Assembly: GCF_018119395.1 (NCBI RefSeq)
Contig: NZ_JAGPWD010000026.1
Coordinates: forward strand, 25,261 to 89,260
Length of the DNA: 64,000 bases
Reading direction: 5' to 3'
From: Massilia sp. ZL223
Lineage (GTDB): Bacteria; Pseudomonadota; Gammaproteobacteria; Burkholderiales; Burkholderiaceae_D
The notes under the pieces are model-generated. The model did no database searches and was not told the origin of the DNA. It saw only the letters and a program-made list of their open reading frames with translations. Below are positions 26,406 to 33,715 of this stretch, piece by piece. Within the stretch, counting starts at the first letter, position 1; the number at the start of each line of letters is the position of its first letter. Position numbers and translations under genes: made by a program.

Positions 26406-27170
26406 ATGCGAATGACAACAAGGCGCGCCACCTGCCTTTTGCTGGGCGGCCTGCTGGCCTGGCCAGCCCTGGCGGCCGGCCTGCCGGACACCGCTGCGGC
26501 AGTAAAAAGATCCGTGGTCGGCGTCGGGACTTACCAGAAGACGCGCAGCCCGGCGACCGTGTTCGTCGGCACCGGCTTTGTCGTGGGCGACGGCCTGAGC
26601 GTGATCACCAACGCGCACGTTGTCCCCGATGTCTTGAATGGCACCCGCGTGGAGGAGCTGGGCGTGGTGGTGGGCAAGGGCGAGCAGATCGCGTTCCGTC
26701 CAGCGACCCTGGTCGGCCTGGACCGGGAGCACGACCTGGCCCACCTGCGCCTGAGCGGCGCGCCGCTTCCGGCCGTGACGCTGGGGGACGACGCACAGGC
26801 GGTGGAGGGCCAGGAACTGGCCTTCACTGGTTTCCCTTTGGGAATGAATCTCGGCCTGTTCGCCGCGACGCACCGGGCGCTGCTGGCGGCCATCACGCCG
26901 GTGGTGCGTCCTTCGCTGAACTCGCGGGGCCTGGATGCGCGCGCCATCGCCCAGCTGCAGCGTTCTTCCTTCCAAGTGTTCCAGCTTGACGCGACCGCCT
27001 ACCCGGGCAACAGCGGCAGTCCACTCTACGATCCGGCCAGCGGCGCCGTGCTGGGCGTGATCAATGCCGTGTTTGTCAAAGGCTTGAAAGAAAGCGCGAT
27101 CAGCGCGCCCAGCGGCATCACCTACGCCATCCCGGTACGCCATGTCCACGCGCTCTTGCAACGAAAGTAA
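26406..27170 (+). CDS. Periplasmic trypsin-like serine protease (S1C-like)
   Basis: This 254-residue protein has a signal peptide (CLLLGGLLAWPALAAG, cleavage near ALA-AG) and a chymotrypsin-fold core. The catalytic triad is visible: His in VITNAHVV, Asp in REHDLAHLRL and Ser in GNSGSPLYD. No PDZ domain follows, so it is shorter than DegP/DegQ. It lies between the glycan operon and the export gene and could process or quality-control secreted proteins of the system; that role is inferred. The start is ATG 26406 with GGAGAA upstream; a longer frame from 26325 would add an N-terminus that does not look like a signal peptide. Confidence 0.85.
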   Translation: MRMTTRRATCLLLGGLLAWPALAAGLPDTAAAVKRSVVGVGTYQKTRSPATVFVGTGFVVGDGLSVITNAHVVPDVLNGTRVEELGVVVGKGEQIAFRPATLVGLDREHDLAHLRLSGAPLPAVTLGDDAQAVEGQELAFTGFPLGMNLGLFAATHRALLAAITPVVRPSLNSRGLDARAIAQLQRSSFQVFQLDATAYPGNSGSPLYDPASGAVLGVINAVFVKGLKESAISAPSGITYAIPVRHVHALLQRK

Positions 27171-27314
27171 GCACGAGTATTTCAACTGTGCATGCATTTC
27201 CACAGGCCGCTGTTATACAATACCTACGCTTGTTAATTGATGTATAACATTTTTCAATCGCTAGACGATGTCGCGCAGGCAAGCCGCCGCGCGGCCGCGC
27301 GAAGGGGACTCGAC

Positions 27315-27941
27315 GTGAGCAAACTGATGCATTTGACGAAATATCTCGTGGCCGCGGGCGCCGCCGGCTTCCTGCTGCTGTTGGGGGGCTGCGCCACCCC
27401 CGCCGCGCCAAGCCAGGCCGCGCTGGCGCCGGTCAATCCCGATTACCTCATCGGTGCGGGCGACAGTGTAAACATCATCGTCTGGCGTAATCCGGAAGTG
27501 TCGATGTCGGTCCCGGTACGCCCGGACGGCAAGATCACCACGCCGCTGGTCGAGGATCTCCAGGCCGCGGGCAAGACCTCGACCCAGCTGGCGCGCGACA
27601 TCGAGCAGGCGCTGGCGAAATTCATCCAGCAGCCGGTGGTGACGGTGATCGTCACGAATTTCGTCGGCAACTACAGCGAGCAGATCCGCGTCATCGGCCA
27701 GGCGGCCCGTCCGCAAGCGTTGCCGTTCCGCCGCGATATGTCCTTGATGGATGTCCTGATCGCGGTCGGCGGCGTTACCGAATTTGCTGCCGGCAATAAG
27801 GCAACGATCGTGCGCACCGTCGACGGCAAACAGGAAAAGCTGCCGGTACGTCTCGACGCCCTGTTGAAGGACGGCGATATTTCGGCCAACGTGATGATGC
27901 GTCCCGGCGACGTTCTTGTCATTCCGGAAAGCTTCTTCTAA
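27315..27941 (+). CDS. XrtA system polysaccharide export lipoprotein (Wza-like, TIGR03027)
   Basis: This 208-residue lipoprotein has the signal LVAAGAAGFLLLLGGC (lipobox LLGGC, Cys lipidated) followed by the Poly_export motif YLIGAGDSVNIIVWRNPE with VRPDGKITTPLVEDLQAAG, and a SLBB-type region (IRVIGQAARPQALPFRRDMS). It forms the periplasmic and outer-membrane export channel with the barrel protein. The start chosen is GTG 27315, which has AAGGGG eight bases upstream; ATG 27327 is an alternative and a frame opening at 27237 lacks support. A 144-bp gap separates it from the protease gene. Confidence 0.93.
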   Translation: MSKLMHLTKYLVAAGAAGFLLLLGGCATPAAPSQAALAPVNPDYLIGAGDSVNIIVWRNPEVSMSVPVRPDGKITTPLVEDLQAAGKTSTQLARDIEQALAKFIQQPVVTVIVTNFVGNYSEQIRVIGQAARPQALPFRRDMSLMDVLIAVGGVTEFAAGNKATIVRTVDGKQEKLPVRLDALLKDGDISANVMMRPGDVLVIPESFF

Positions 27942-27949
27942 TTCGTGCC

Positions 27950-27979
27950 TGTCGAACATTTTTACAACAGACAGGCCAG
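27950..27979 (+). promoter_or_regulatory. Shared upstream element (copy B), candidate PrsR binding site
   Basis: This 30-bp element reads TGTCG, three variable bases, ATTTTTACAA, seven mostly variable bases, GCCAG. The same element lies at 33537-33566; 21 of 30 positions agree. ATTTTTACAA starts 95 bp before the -24 GG at 28053, against 96 bp for the other copy. It overlaps a 7-bp inverted repeat (GCCTGTC 27947-27953 / GACAGGC 27970-27976). Position and spacing are right for an activator of a sigma-54 promoter. Confidence 0.65.
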
Positions 27980-28051
27980 ATGGATGGCGACTTGCCGCGC
28001 ATAAGCGATTAGTATTTGATAACGCAGGTTTTTTTCGGACGGGTCTATCGA

Positions 28052-28067
28052 AGGCATGGAAATTGCT
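28052..28067 (+). promoter_or_regulatory. Sigma-54 (-24/-12) promoter for the GYWKNH protein operon
   Basis: AGGCATGGAAATTGCT has GG at 28053-28054 and GC at 28065-28066, exactly 12 bp apart, with TTGCT at the -12 box and GGCAT (consensus GGCAC) at -24. The predicted start of transcription is about 50 bp before the ATG at 28130. Confidence 0.7.
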
Positions 28068-28129
28068 TGTAGAAAATGACTTGCCATTAAGAAATTACGG
28101 CATACATTTTTCCCTTAAGGATCTAGTTC

Positions 28130-28786
28130 ATGGACAAAGATATCGGTTCCACGTCTGACGACAAGCGCACCCCGGGCACGCTCGGCGCACGCGGCGCGGC
28201 GCGCCGCCGGTTCGCCCGGGCAGGGGTGGGCGCGACCGGTATCGTCCTGACCTTGAGCAGCAAGGGCGCCATGGCCAATGCCTGTTCCTCGCCCTCCGGG
28301 TTCGTCTCGGCCTCGCTCAAGGGCAGCAGCGGCCCCGCCTTTTCCTGCGCCTCGAACGGTTCGCACGGGTACTGGAAGAACCACCAGGAGGAGTGGGGGA
28401 TCACCGGCGTGAAACCCACCGACCTGTTCGGCGCCCATTTCGATACCGGCATCGGTTACGCGCACCTGAAGCAGATTCCCCTGATCGGCGTGCTCGACCC
28501 GAACGCCTACTTCGATGCACTCGCGCAGAAGGAAGGCAAGAAGAAGGGCGAAGTGCCGCCAGGTTTCGATCCGAACAATGTCGCGATGCAGACCATCGCC
28601 GCCTACCTGAATGCGCGCCAGGCCATGGCGACCGGGGCGCAGGGCGCGGTGCTGACACCCCAGGCAGTGAAGAAGATCTGGTCCGATTTCGTTTTCGATG
28701 GCAGCTACCTGCCCAGCCCCGGCGCCGAACGCTGGGGCGGCGCGCAGATCGCGTCCTACTTCGAAGGCACCTTCCTGCGCAAGTAG
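28130..28786 (+). CDS. Tat-type exported protein with GYWKNH motif, unknown function
   Basis: This 218-residue protein has a long N-terminus, a twin-arginine-like segment ARRRFARAG (24-32), a weakly hydrophobic stretch and an AMA-NA cleavage site near residue 49. The mature part has two cysteines (52 and 73) and the motif SHGYWKNH (78-85) followed by Trp89; GYWKNH-type motifs recur in secreted and surface proteins of diverse prokaryotes. The rest is helical in character with no enzyme motif that I recognise. It is preceded by a sigma-54 promoter and the same upstream element as the PEP-CTERM protein gene. It heads an operon with PqqD-like, HPr-kinase-like and nucleotidyltransferase genes (gaps 15-21 bp or overlaps), so it may be the target of that system. 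It has no PEP-CTERM tail. Confidence 0.8.
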   Translation: MDKDIGSTSDDKRTPGTLGARGAARRRFARAGVGATGIVLTLSSKGAMANACSSPSGFVSASLKGSSGPAFSCASNGSHGYWKNHQEEWGITGVKPTDLFGAHFDTGIGYAHLKQIPLIGVLDPNAYFDALAQKEGKKKGEVPPGFDPNNVAMQTIAAYLNARQAMATGAQGAVLTPQAVKKIWSDFVFDGSYLPSPGAERWGGAQIASYFEGTFLRK

Positions 28787-28807
28787 CCGGGAGAGCGGCG
28801 CTTGTCG

Positions 28808-29056
28808 ATGTGGCGTGTCAGGTCCGGCCAGGAACTCTTGCATCGTTGCTGGGGCCATGAGTGCGTGCTGTATAACAATCTCTCTGGCAGCACCCACCTG
28901 CTCGATCCGGCCACGATCGATCTGCTGGCTTGCCTGGCCGAACAGGCCATGTCGCCGGCGGCGCTGGTGGACGAGGGCTATGCCGAGGCCGGCGATATCG
29001 GCGCCTTGCTGCGGGACCTGGAATTGCTTCACCTGATCGAACCCCTTCCATGCTGA
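28808..29056 (+). CDS. PqqD-like small protein of the HPr-rel-A system
   Basis: This 82-residue protein has the fold signature of PqqD-type peptide chaperones: a start near RVRSGQELLHRCWGHECVLY, then NLSGSTHLLDPATIDLLACL and a C-terminal winged-helix-like part. Such proteins bind a peptide and hand it to a modifying enzyme. It matches the layout of TIGR04353. A TTG at 28802 has better spacing to GGGAGAG (28789-28795), so the true start may be two codons earlier. Its stop overlaps the kinase start by 7 bp. There is no PQQ or radical-SAM gene nearby, so the partner is most likely the adjacent kinase-like protein. Confidence 0.8.
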   Translation: MWRVRSGQELLHRCWGHECVLYNNLSGSTHLLDPATIDLLACLAEQAMSPAALVDEGYAEAGDIGALLRDLELLHLIEPLPC

Positions 29057-29967
29057 CCCTGGCCATGCTGGGCCGCGACACGGCCGTCCGGCGCCTGCGC
29101 GCCCAGGGCCTGCGCCTGCAGACCGGCCCCTTCGTCAACTGCATCCACAGCCCGCTGGATGGGCTGGCCGACCTGCTGCTGGCCATGTACGGCGACTACC
29201 CGGTCCTGTCCGACGAGGGAGTCGCGGACTTCCACCTGCGCCTCGTGCCGGGCCGGGGCCTGCGCCGCTGGCTCAGGCCCCAGGTGTTCTTCGAATACGC
29301 GGGGCAGGCGCCGTTCCAGCCCTTGCCCCGGGACCAGCTGTTTCCCATGCTCGAGTGGAGCCTGAACTGGTGTGTCTCGGCGCATGCGCAATCCTGGCTG
29401 ATCATCCATGCGGCTGTCGTCGAACGCCATGGCAAGGCCGTGATTCTTCCGGCGCCATCCGGCTCGGGCAAGAGCACGCTGTGCGCGGCCCTGGTCAGCC
29501 GCGGCTGGCGCCTGCTGTCCGATGAGCTGACCCTGGTGCGGCTGGACGACGGCCGCATCGACCCCAACCCGCGCCCCGTCAGTCTGAAGAACCAGTCCAT
29601 CGACATCCTGCGCGCGTTCGCGGCGCAGCAGGTGTTCACCGACCCGGTGGCCGACACCGTCAAGGGAACGGTCGCCCACATGCGCGCGCCCGCGGACAGC
29701 GTGCTGCGGGCGGGCGAAGCTGCCGAGCCCGCCTTCGTGGTGTTTCCGCGCTTTGCGGCGGATGCCGGCCTGGCGCTCGAGGAAGTGGCGCCCGCGCGCG
29801 CGTTCTTCCGGCTGGCGGAGAATGCCTTCAACTACAACCTGCTGGGCGCCGCCGGCTTCGAGGCCGTTGCCGGTGTCGTCGGGCGCTGCCGCAGCTACGA
29901 TGTCAGCTACAGCAGCCTGGACGAAGCCCTGGGTGCGTTCGAGCGCCTGGTGGCGGGGCCGTGCTGA
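29050..29967 (+). CDS. HPr kinase-related protein (HprK-rel-A type)
   Basis: This 305-residue protein resembles HPr kinase/phosphorylase in its C-terminal half: WLIIHAAVVERHGKAVILPAPSGSGKSTL, with the P-loop at about 135-143, then WRLLSDELTLVRLD as in the HprK catalytic region. The N-terminal half is specific to the HPr-rel-A family (TIGR04352). There is no HPr gene nearby, so the phosphate acceptor is unknown; candidates are the GYWKNH protein or a peptide held by the PqqD-like protein. It overlaps its neighbours by 7 bp and 1 bp, so the three downstream genes are translationally coupled. Confidence 0.85.
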   Translation: MLTLAMLGRDTAVRRLRAQGLRLQTGPFVNCIHSPLDGLADLLLAMYGDYPVLSDEGVADFHLRLVPGRGLRRWLRPQVFFEYAGQAPFQPLPRDQLFPMLEWSLNWCVSAHAQSWLIIHAAVVERHGKAVILPAPSGSGKSTLCAALVSRGWRLLSDELTLVRLDDGRIDPNPRPVSLKNQSIDILRAFAAQQVFTDPVADTVKGTVAHMRAPADSVLRAGEAAEPAFVVFPRFAADAGLALEEVAPARAFFRLAENAFNYNLLGAAGFEAVAGVVGRCRSYDVSYSSLDEALGAFERLVAGPC

Positions 29968-31052
29968 TGGCCCGGCCGCTGCTCGTCACGGTCCTGGCAG
30001 AGCCCGCCCGGCTGCATGGGCTCGCGCCGGCGCAATGGGACCTCCTGCTGCGCCAGTCCGCCGCGTGCGGACTGCATGCGAGCCTGTATCACCTGGCGCT
30101 CGGGCAGGACGCCCTGGCGGGGATGCCCGAGCGGGCCAGGCGCCACCTGGAGTGGGCCGACCTGCGCTGGCGCGCTCATGGACGCGCGGCGCAGCATGAA
30201 GTCGCCTGCATCCTGGAGGCGCTGTCCGGCATCGGCGTCGCCCCGGTCCTGCTCAAGGGCGCGGCCTACGCCGCCGCGGGCTTGCAGGCGGCGCTGGGCC
30301 GCCGCTACGCCGACATCGACATCCTGGTCCCGAAAGAGCGCCTGCCCGATGTCGAGGCCGCCCTGATGCTGCATGGCTGGCGCACGACCGCACTCGATCC
30401 CTACGACCAGCGCTATTACCGCGAATGGATGCACGAGCTGCCGCCCATGAGCCATGCACAGCGTGGCAATACGGTCGATGTCCACCATGCCATCGTTCCC
30501 GAGACCGCCGCCGCGCGCCCCGATCCGGCCAAGCTGCGCGCAGCCGCGGTCCCGGTGCCTGGCCAGCCCGGCCTGTGGACCCTGTGTCCGCATGATATGT
30601 TCCTGCACAGCGCCGTGCACCTGTTCTGGGATGGAGAGTTCGAGCACGGCCTGCGCGACCTGTTCGACCTGCACCGCCTGGCGCTGCAATTCGGTCCCCA
30701 GCCCGGCTTCTGGGACGGGCTGGCGGCCAGGGCGCGCGAGCTGGACCTGGCCCGTCCGCTGTTCTATGCCTTGCGCTATTGCGTGCGCCTGCTGGGCACG
30801 GCGGTACCGACCGCGGTGCTGGCCGAGGCCGAGGCCGGTCCCGGCCGGCCCAAGGCCGCGCTGCTGGCGCTGATGGACGCACTGTTCCTGCGCGTGCTGC
30901 CGCCGCACCTGGGCTCCGCCGGCCCTGCGCGCCGGCTCGCCCACGGCGCCCTCTATGTGCGCGGCAACTGGCTGCGCATGCCGCCGCTGCTGCTGTCGCG
31001 CCACCTGTTCCACAAGGCCTTCCTGTCGCCCAGGCTTGCCGAAGCAGGTTGA
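29967..31052 (+). CDS. Nucleotidyltransferase family protein (PF14907 type)
   Basis: This 361-residue protein contains the nucleotidyltransferase signature VLLKGAAYAAAGL ... RRYADIDILVPKERL, where the DID pair should bind metal, and the later VDVHHAIVPE and LHSAVHLFWDGEFEHGLRDLFDLHRL helices typical of NTP_transf_5 proteins. These are found with HPr-rel-A and lasso-peptide-like modification genes. It probably transfers a nucleotide or related group to a protein or small molecule. ATG 29967 shares one base with the kinase stop; a GTG at 29961 is possible. A basic C-terminal segment follows. Confidence 0.82.
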   Translation: MARPLLVTVLAEPARLHGLAPAQWDLLLRQSAACGLHASLYHLALGQDALAGMPERARRHLEWADLRWRAHGRAAQHEVACILEALSGIGVAPVLLKGAAYAAAGLQAALGRRYADIDILVPKERLPDVEAALMLHGWRTTALDPYDQRYYREWMHELPPMSHAQRGNTVDVHHAIVPETAAARPDPAKLRAAAVPVPGQPGLWTLCPHDMFLHSAVHLFWDGEFEHGLRDLFDLHRLALQFGPQPGFWDGLAARARELDLARPLFYALRYCVRLLGTAVPTAVLAEAEAGPGRPKAALLALMDALFLRVLPPHLGSAGPARRLAHGALYVRGNWLRMPPLLLSRHLFHKAFLSPRLAEAG

Positions 31053-31154
31053 ACCGGCCTGAAGGGGTGGTGCACTGCGGAAGAATGGCATACTATTAAC
31101 AGATTGCCCCTGCGGCCCTTGCGATTCATCCAACCTATCTCGCGGACAGGACAC

Positions 31155-31880
31155 ATGGAAACAGCGGACAAGCTGGTACGCCTGCAAGACCTGCGCCAGT
31201 TCCTGGCCGGCGGAAGCCTGGAGGAAAGCCTGCAGCGCCAGGCCGAGCAGGCCGCGCTGCTGGTCGGCGCCGACCACTGCTCGATCATGCTGATCAACAG
31301 CGGCAGCGGCGAGGAAATGCGGATGAGCATGTATGCGCGCCACGGCGACTTGCCGGACGCGGCCCTGCATGCCTCGATCGGCACCGGCGAGGGCATCTGC
31401 GGCCACGTGCTGGCCAGCGGCGAGGCGCTGCTGGTGGAAGACATCGGCCGCTCGCAGTTCGCGCTGCTGGCGCGCCGTCCCGACGCGGCCGGCCGCGCCC
31501 TGATGTCGGCGCCGGTGCGCATCGGCGAAAAAATCATTGGCGTGGTCAACGTGTCCGGGGCAAGCTTCGACCCGCTCGACCTGCCACTGCTCGACATCGT
31601 GGCCACCCTGATCGGCAAGTCGATCCAGGTGGCCCAGCTGCAGCGCGTGCTCGACTCGCGCTTCGCCCAGCTGGCCCTGCTGCAGGAAGCCCAGCTCAAG
31701 GTGGGGGAGCAGGTGCGCACCGCCTACCAGAACCCGGAGGACGTGGCGCGTATATTGGCGCGCGCCTTCTTCCGCGAAATGACCAAGGCCGGCTTCGCTT
31801 CCGGCCAGATCGTCAGCGCGGCCACCGAACTCATCGATCAACTCAATCATCAATTGCAGGCGGGCGGACAATCCGCCTGA
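31155..31880 (+). CDS. GAF-domain protein
   Basis: This 241-residue protein is almost entirely one GAF domain (about 15-175: LVRLQDLRQFLAGGSLEESL, VGADHCSIMLIN, GICGHVLASGEALLVEDI, MSAPVRIGEKIIGVVNV), followed by an amphipathic C-terminal helix region. It has no kinase, cyclase or DNA-binding domain, so it is probably a small-molecule sensor acting through a partner. ATG 31155 is chosen because the GAF starts right after it. TACTAT at 31091-31096 is a possible -10. The flavin oxidase starts 6 bp after its stop, so the two are likely cotranscribed. Confidence 0.8.
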   Translation: METADKLVRLQDLRQFLAGGSLEESLQRQAEQAALLVGADHCSIMLINSGSGEEMRMSMYARHGDLPDAALHASIGTGEGICGHVLASGEALLVEDIGRSQFALLARRPDAAGRALMSAPVRIGEKIIGVVNVSGASFDPLDLPLLDIVATLIGKSIQVAQLQRVLDSRFAQLALLQEAQLKVGEQVRTAYQNPEDVARILARAFFREMTKAGFASGQIVSAATELIDQLNHQLQAGGQSA

Positions 31881-31886
31881 AGAGGC

Positions 31887-33503
31887 ATGGAAACAACCCA
31901 CACCGCGCTCGAGGCGGCCGTCGCCGAGTGGCGGGCCTTGCTCGGCCACGAACACGTCCTATCCGGGGCCGCCGCCACCGCCGCCTACGGGCGCGACACC
32001 ACCGGCATCGAACGCAGCGTTCCAGCGGCGCTGCGCATCGTGGACGGCGCAAAGCTGCCCGAAGTGATGCGCATCGCCCAGCGCCACCGGGTGCCGGTCT
32101 ACCCGGTCAGCACCGGGCGCAACTGGGGCTACGGCAGCGCGCTGGCGGTCAACGGCGCCTGCGTGATCCTCGACTTGTCCGGCATGAACCGCATCCTGCA
32201 CTTCGATGAGGAGATGGGCGTGGTGACCCTGGAGCCGGGCGTGACCCAGGGGGAGCTGGCCGCCTACCTCGACAGCCATGGCTACCCCTTCATGGTGCCG
32301 ACCACCGGCGCCGGCCCCGAGTGCAGCCTGCTGGGCAATGCGCTCGAGCGCGGCTACGGCGTCACCCCCTATACCGACCACTTCGCCGCCGTGACCGACC
32401 TGGAAGCGGTGCTGGCCGACGGCAGCCGCTACCGCACCGCGATGCGCGAAGCCGGCGGCGAGGAGCTGGCGCGCCTGTTCAAGTGGGGCATCGGCGCCTA
32501 TTCGGCCGGCCTGTTCACCCAGAGCGGGTTGGGCGTGGTCACGCGCATGAGCATCGTCCTGGCGCGCCGGCCCGAGGTGGTCAAGGTCTGCCTGTTCAGC
32601 CTGAAGGACGACGCCCTGCTGGAGCCGGCGATCGAACGCATCCGCGCCATCCTCGGCAAGCTGCCCGGCACCGTGGCCGGGCTGAACCTGATGAACCGGC
32701 ACCGGGTGCTGGCGATGTCGGCGCCGTATCCGGCCGACCGCCTGGGCCCGGACGGCCTGATGCCGCCCGCGCTGGTAGAGGAGCTGGGAAGGCAATACCA
32801 GATCTTTCCCTGGACCGGCTTCGGCACCCTGTACGGCACCCGGCGCATGGTGGCCGCGGCCCAGAAGGAGATCCGCGCCGCCCTCAAGGGCGTGGCCAGC
32901 CGCATGCTGTTCCTGAGCCAGGACAATGCCAATACCCTGCGCCAGCTGGCGGGCTGGCTACCGGGCGCGGCCGGCCAGCGCCTGGCCAGCACCGCCGCTA
33001 CCCTGGCGCGCTCGCTGGAGCTGGCGGGCGGGCGGCCCAACGAGACGGCCTTGCCGCTGGCCTATTGGCGCAATCCAAACGGCAGCGGCGACGGCGGGCA
33101 GCCGCGCAACCCGGCCCGCGACGGCTGCGGCCTGATCTGGTATGCGCCGCTGGTGCCGATGCGCCCCCAGCGCGCGCGCGCCTATGTCGAGATGGTCGGC
33201 GCCATCACCCGCAAGCATGGTATGGAGCCGCTGCTGACCTTCACTTCGCTGAGTGACAAATTATTCGACAGTACTGTGCCTTTGTTGTTCGACCGCAATT
33301 CTCCAGTCGCCGCGGAAGCCGCCCAGGCCTGCTACCGCGAGCTGATCCTGCGCGGCCGCGAGCAGGGCTTCTTCCCCTACCGGGTGGCGATCTCCGCCAT
33401 GCCCGAGCTGGCAGCCCTGACGCAGGACTCGCAGCGCCTGCACGAGCGGCTGCGCCGCGAGCTCGATCCCTATGATTTGTTGGCGCCGGGCAGGTATCGT
33501 TAA
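31887..33503 (+). CDS. FAD-binding oxidase of the vanillyl-alcohol oxidase/4-cresol dehydrogenase family
   Basis: This 538-residue flavoenzyme has an N-terminal PP-loop FAD domain (VYPVSTGRNWGYGSALAVNG, VVTLEPGVTQGELAAYL, PTTGAGPECSLLGNALERGYG) and a C-terminal cap ending in LDPYDLLAPGRYR, which is typical of the 4-cresol dehydrogenase/VAO group (PF01565). It would oxidise a phenolic or alcohol substrate. It lies inside the exosortase locus between the HPr-rel-A genes and the PEP-CTERM gene with no clear link to either. The stop TAA is part of a 16-bp palindrome (33501-33516). Confidence 0.86.
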   Translation: METTHTALEAAVAEWRALLGHEHVLSGAAATAAYGRDTTGIERSVPAALRIVDGAKLPEVMRIAQRHRVPVYPVSTGRNWGYGSALAVNGACVILDLSGMNRILHFDEEMGVVTLEPGVTQGELAAYLDSHGYPFMVPTTGAGPECSLLGNALERGYGVTPYTDHFAAVTDLEAVLADGSRYRTAMREAGGEELARLFKWGIGAYSAGLFTQSGLGVVTRMSIVLARRPEVVKVCLFSLKDDALLEPAIERIRAILGKLPGTVAGLNLMNRHRVLAMSAPYPADRLGPDGLMPPALVEELGRQYQIFPWTGFGTLYGTRRMVAAAQKEIRAALKGVASRMLFLSQDNANTLRQLAGWLPGAAGQRLASTAATLARSLELAGGRPNETALPLAYWRNPNGSGDGGQPRNPARDGCGLIWYAPLVPMRPQRARAYVEMVGAITRKHGMEPLLTFTSLSDKLFDSTVPLLFDRNSPVAAEAAQACYRELILRGREQGFFPYRVAISAMPELAALTQDSQRLHERLRRELDPYDLLAPGRYR

Positions 33504-33520
33504 TTGATATCAATTATTTA
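33501..33520. promoter_or_regulatory. 16-bp palindrome overlapping an IHF-like site
   Basis: TAATTGATATCAATTA (33501-33516) is perfectly symmetrical. TATCAATTATTTA (33508-33520) fits the IHF consensus WATCAANNNNTTR. It lies upstream of the shared activator element rather than between it and the promoter, so a role in bending DNA for the sigma-54 promoter is uncertain. The rest of the gap to 33536 is AT-rich with no other feature seen. Confidence 0.35.
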
Positions 33521-33536
33521 TTTTTGTCAATTAATT

Positions 33537-33566
33537 TGTCGGGAATTTTTACAATGGCAGAGCCAG
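33537..33566 (+). promoter_or_regulatory. Shared upstream element (copy A), candidate PrsR binding site
   Basis: TGTCG, three variable bases, ATTTTTACAA (33545-33554), seven bases, GCCAG (33562-33566) match the element at 27950-27979. ATTTTTACAA begins 96 bp before the -24 GG at 33641. A separate inverted repeat, GAAATTG 33578-33584 with CAATTTC 33606-33612, lies between this element and the promoter. Confidence 0.65.
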
Positions 33567-33639
33567 CACGGCCATGCGAAATTGTGAACATTGTCAAATA
33601 ACATGCAATTTCAACCACTTAGCGAGGATCTTTAAACGC

Positions 33640-33655
33640 TGGCACAGGGTTTGCT
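33640..33655 (+). promoter_or_regulatory. Sigma-54 (-24/-12) promoter of the PEP-CTERM protein gene
   Basis: TGGCACAGGGTTTGCT is a full match to the TGGCAC-N5-TTGCW consensus, with GG at 33641-33642 and GC at 33653-33654 (12 bp apart). It lies 60 bp before the ATG at 33716. It is the best sigma-54 promoter in the window. Confidence 0.88.
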
Positions 33656-33715
33656 AAAGAGAGGATGTCGGTGTCGTTATCAATCAAACGAACTTCTTTA
33701 TCTCTTGGAGAAAGC

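Noticed and set aside
33508..33520. IHF site as part of the sigma-54 promoter architecture
   Set aside because: The match to the consensus is good but lies upstream of the proposed activator site instead of between it and the promoter, and the other promoter (28052) has no equivalent, so it is kept only as a weak annotation.
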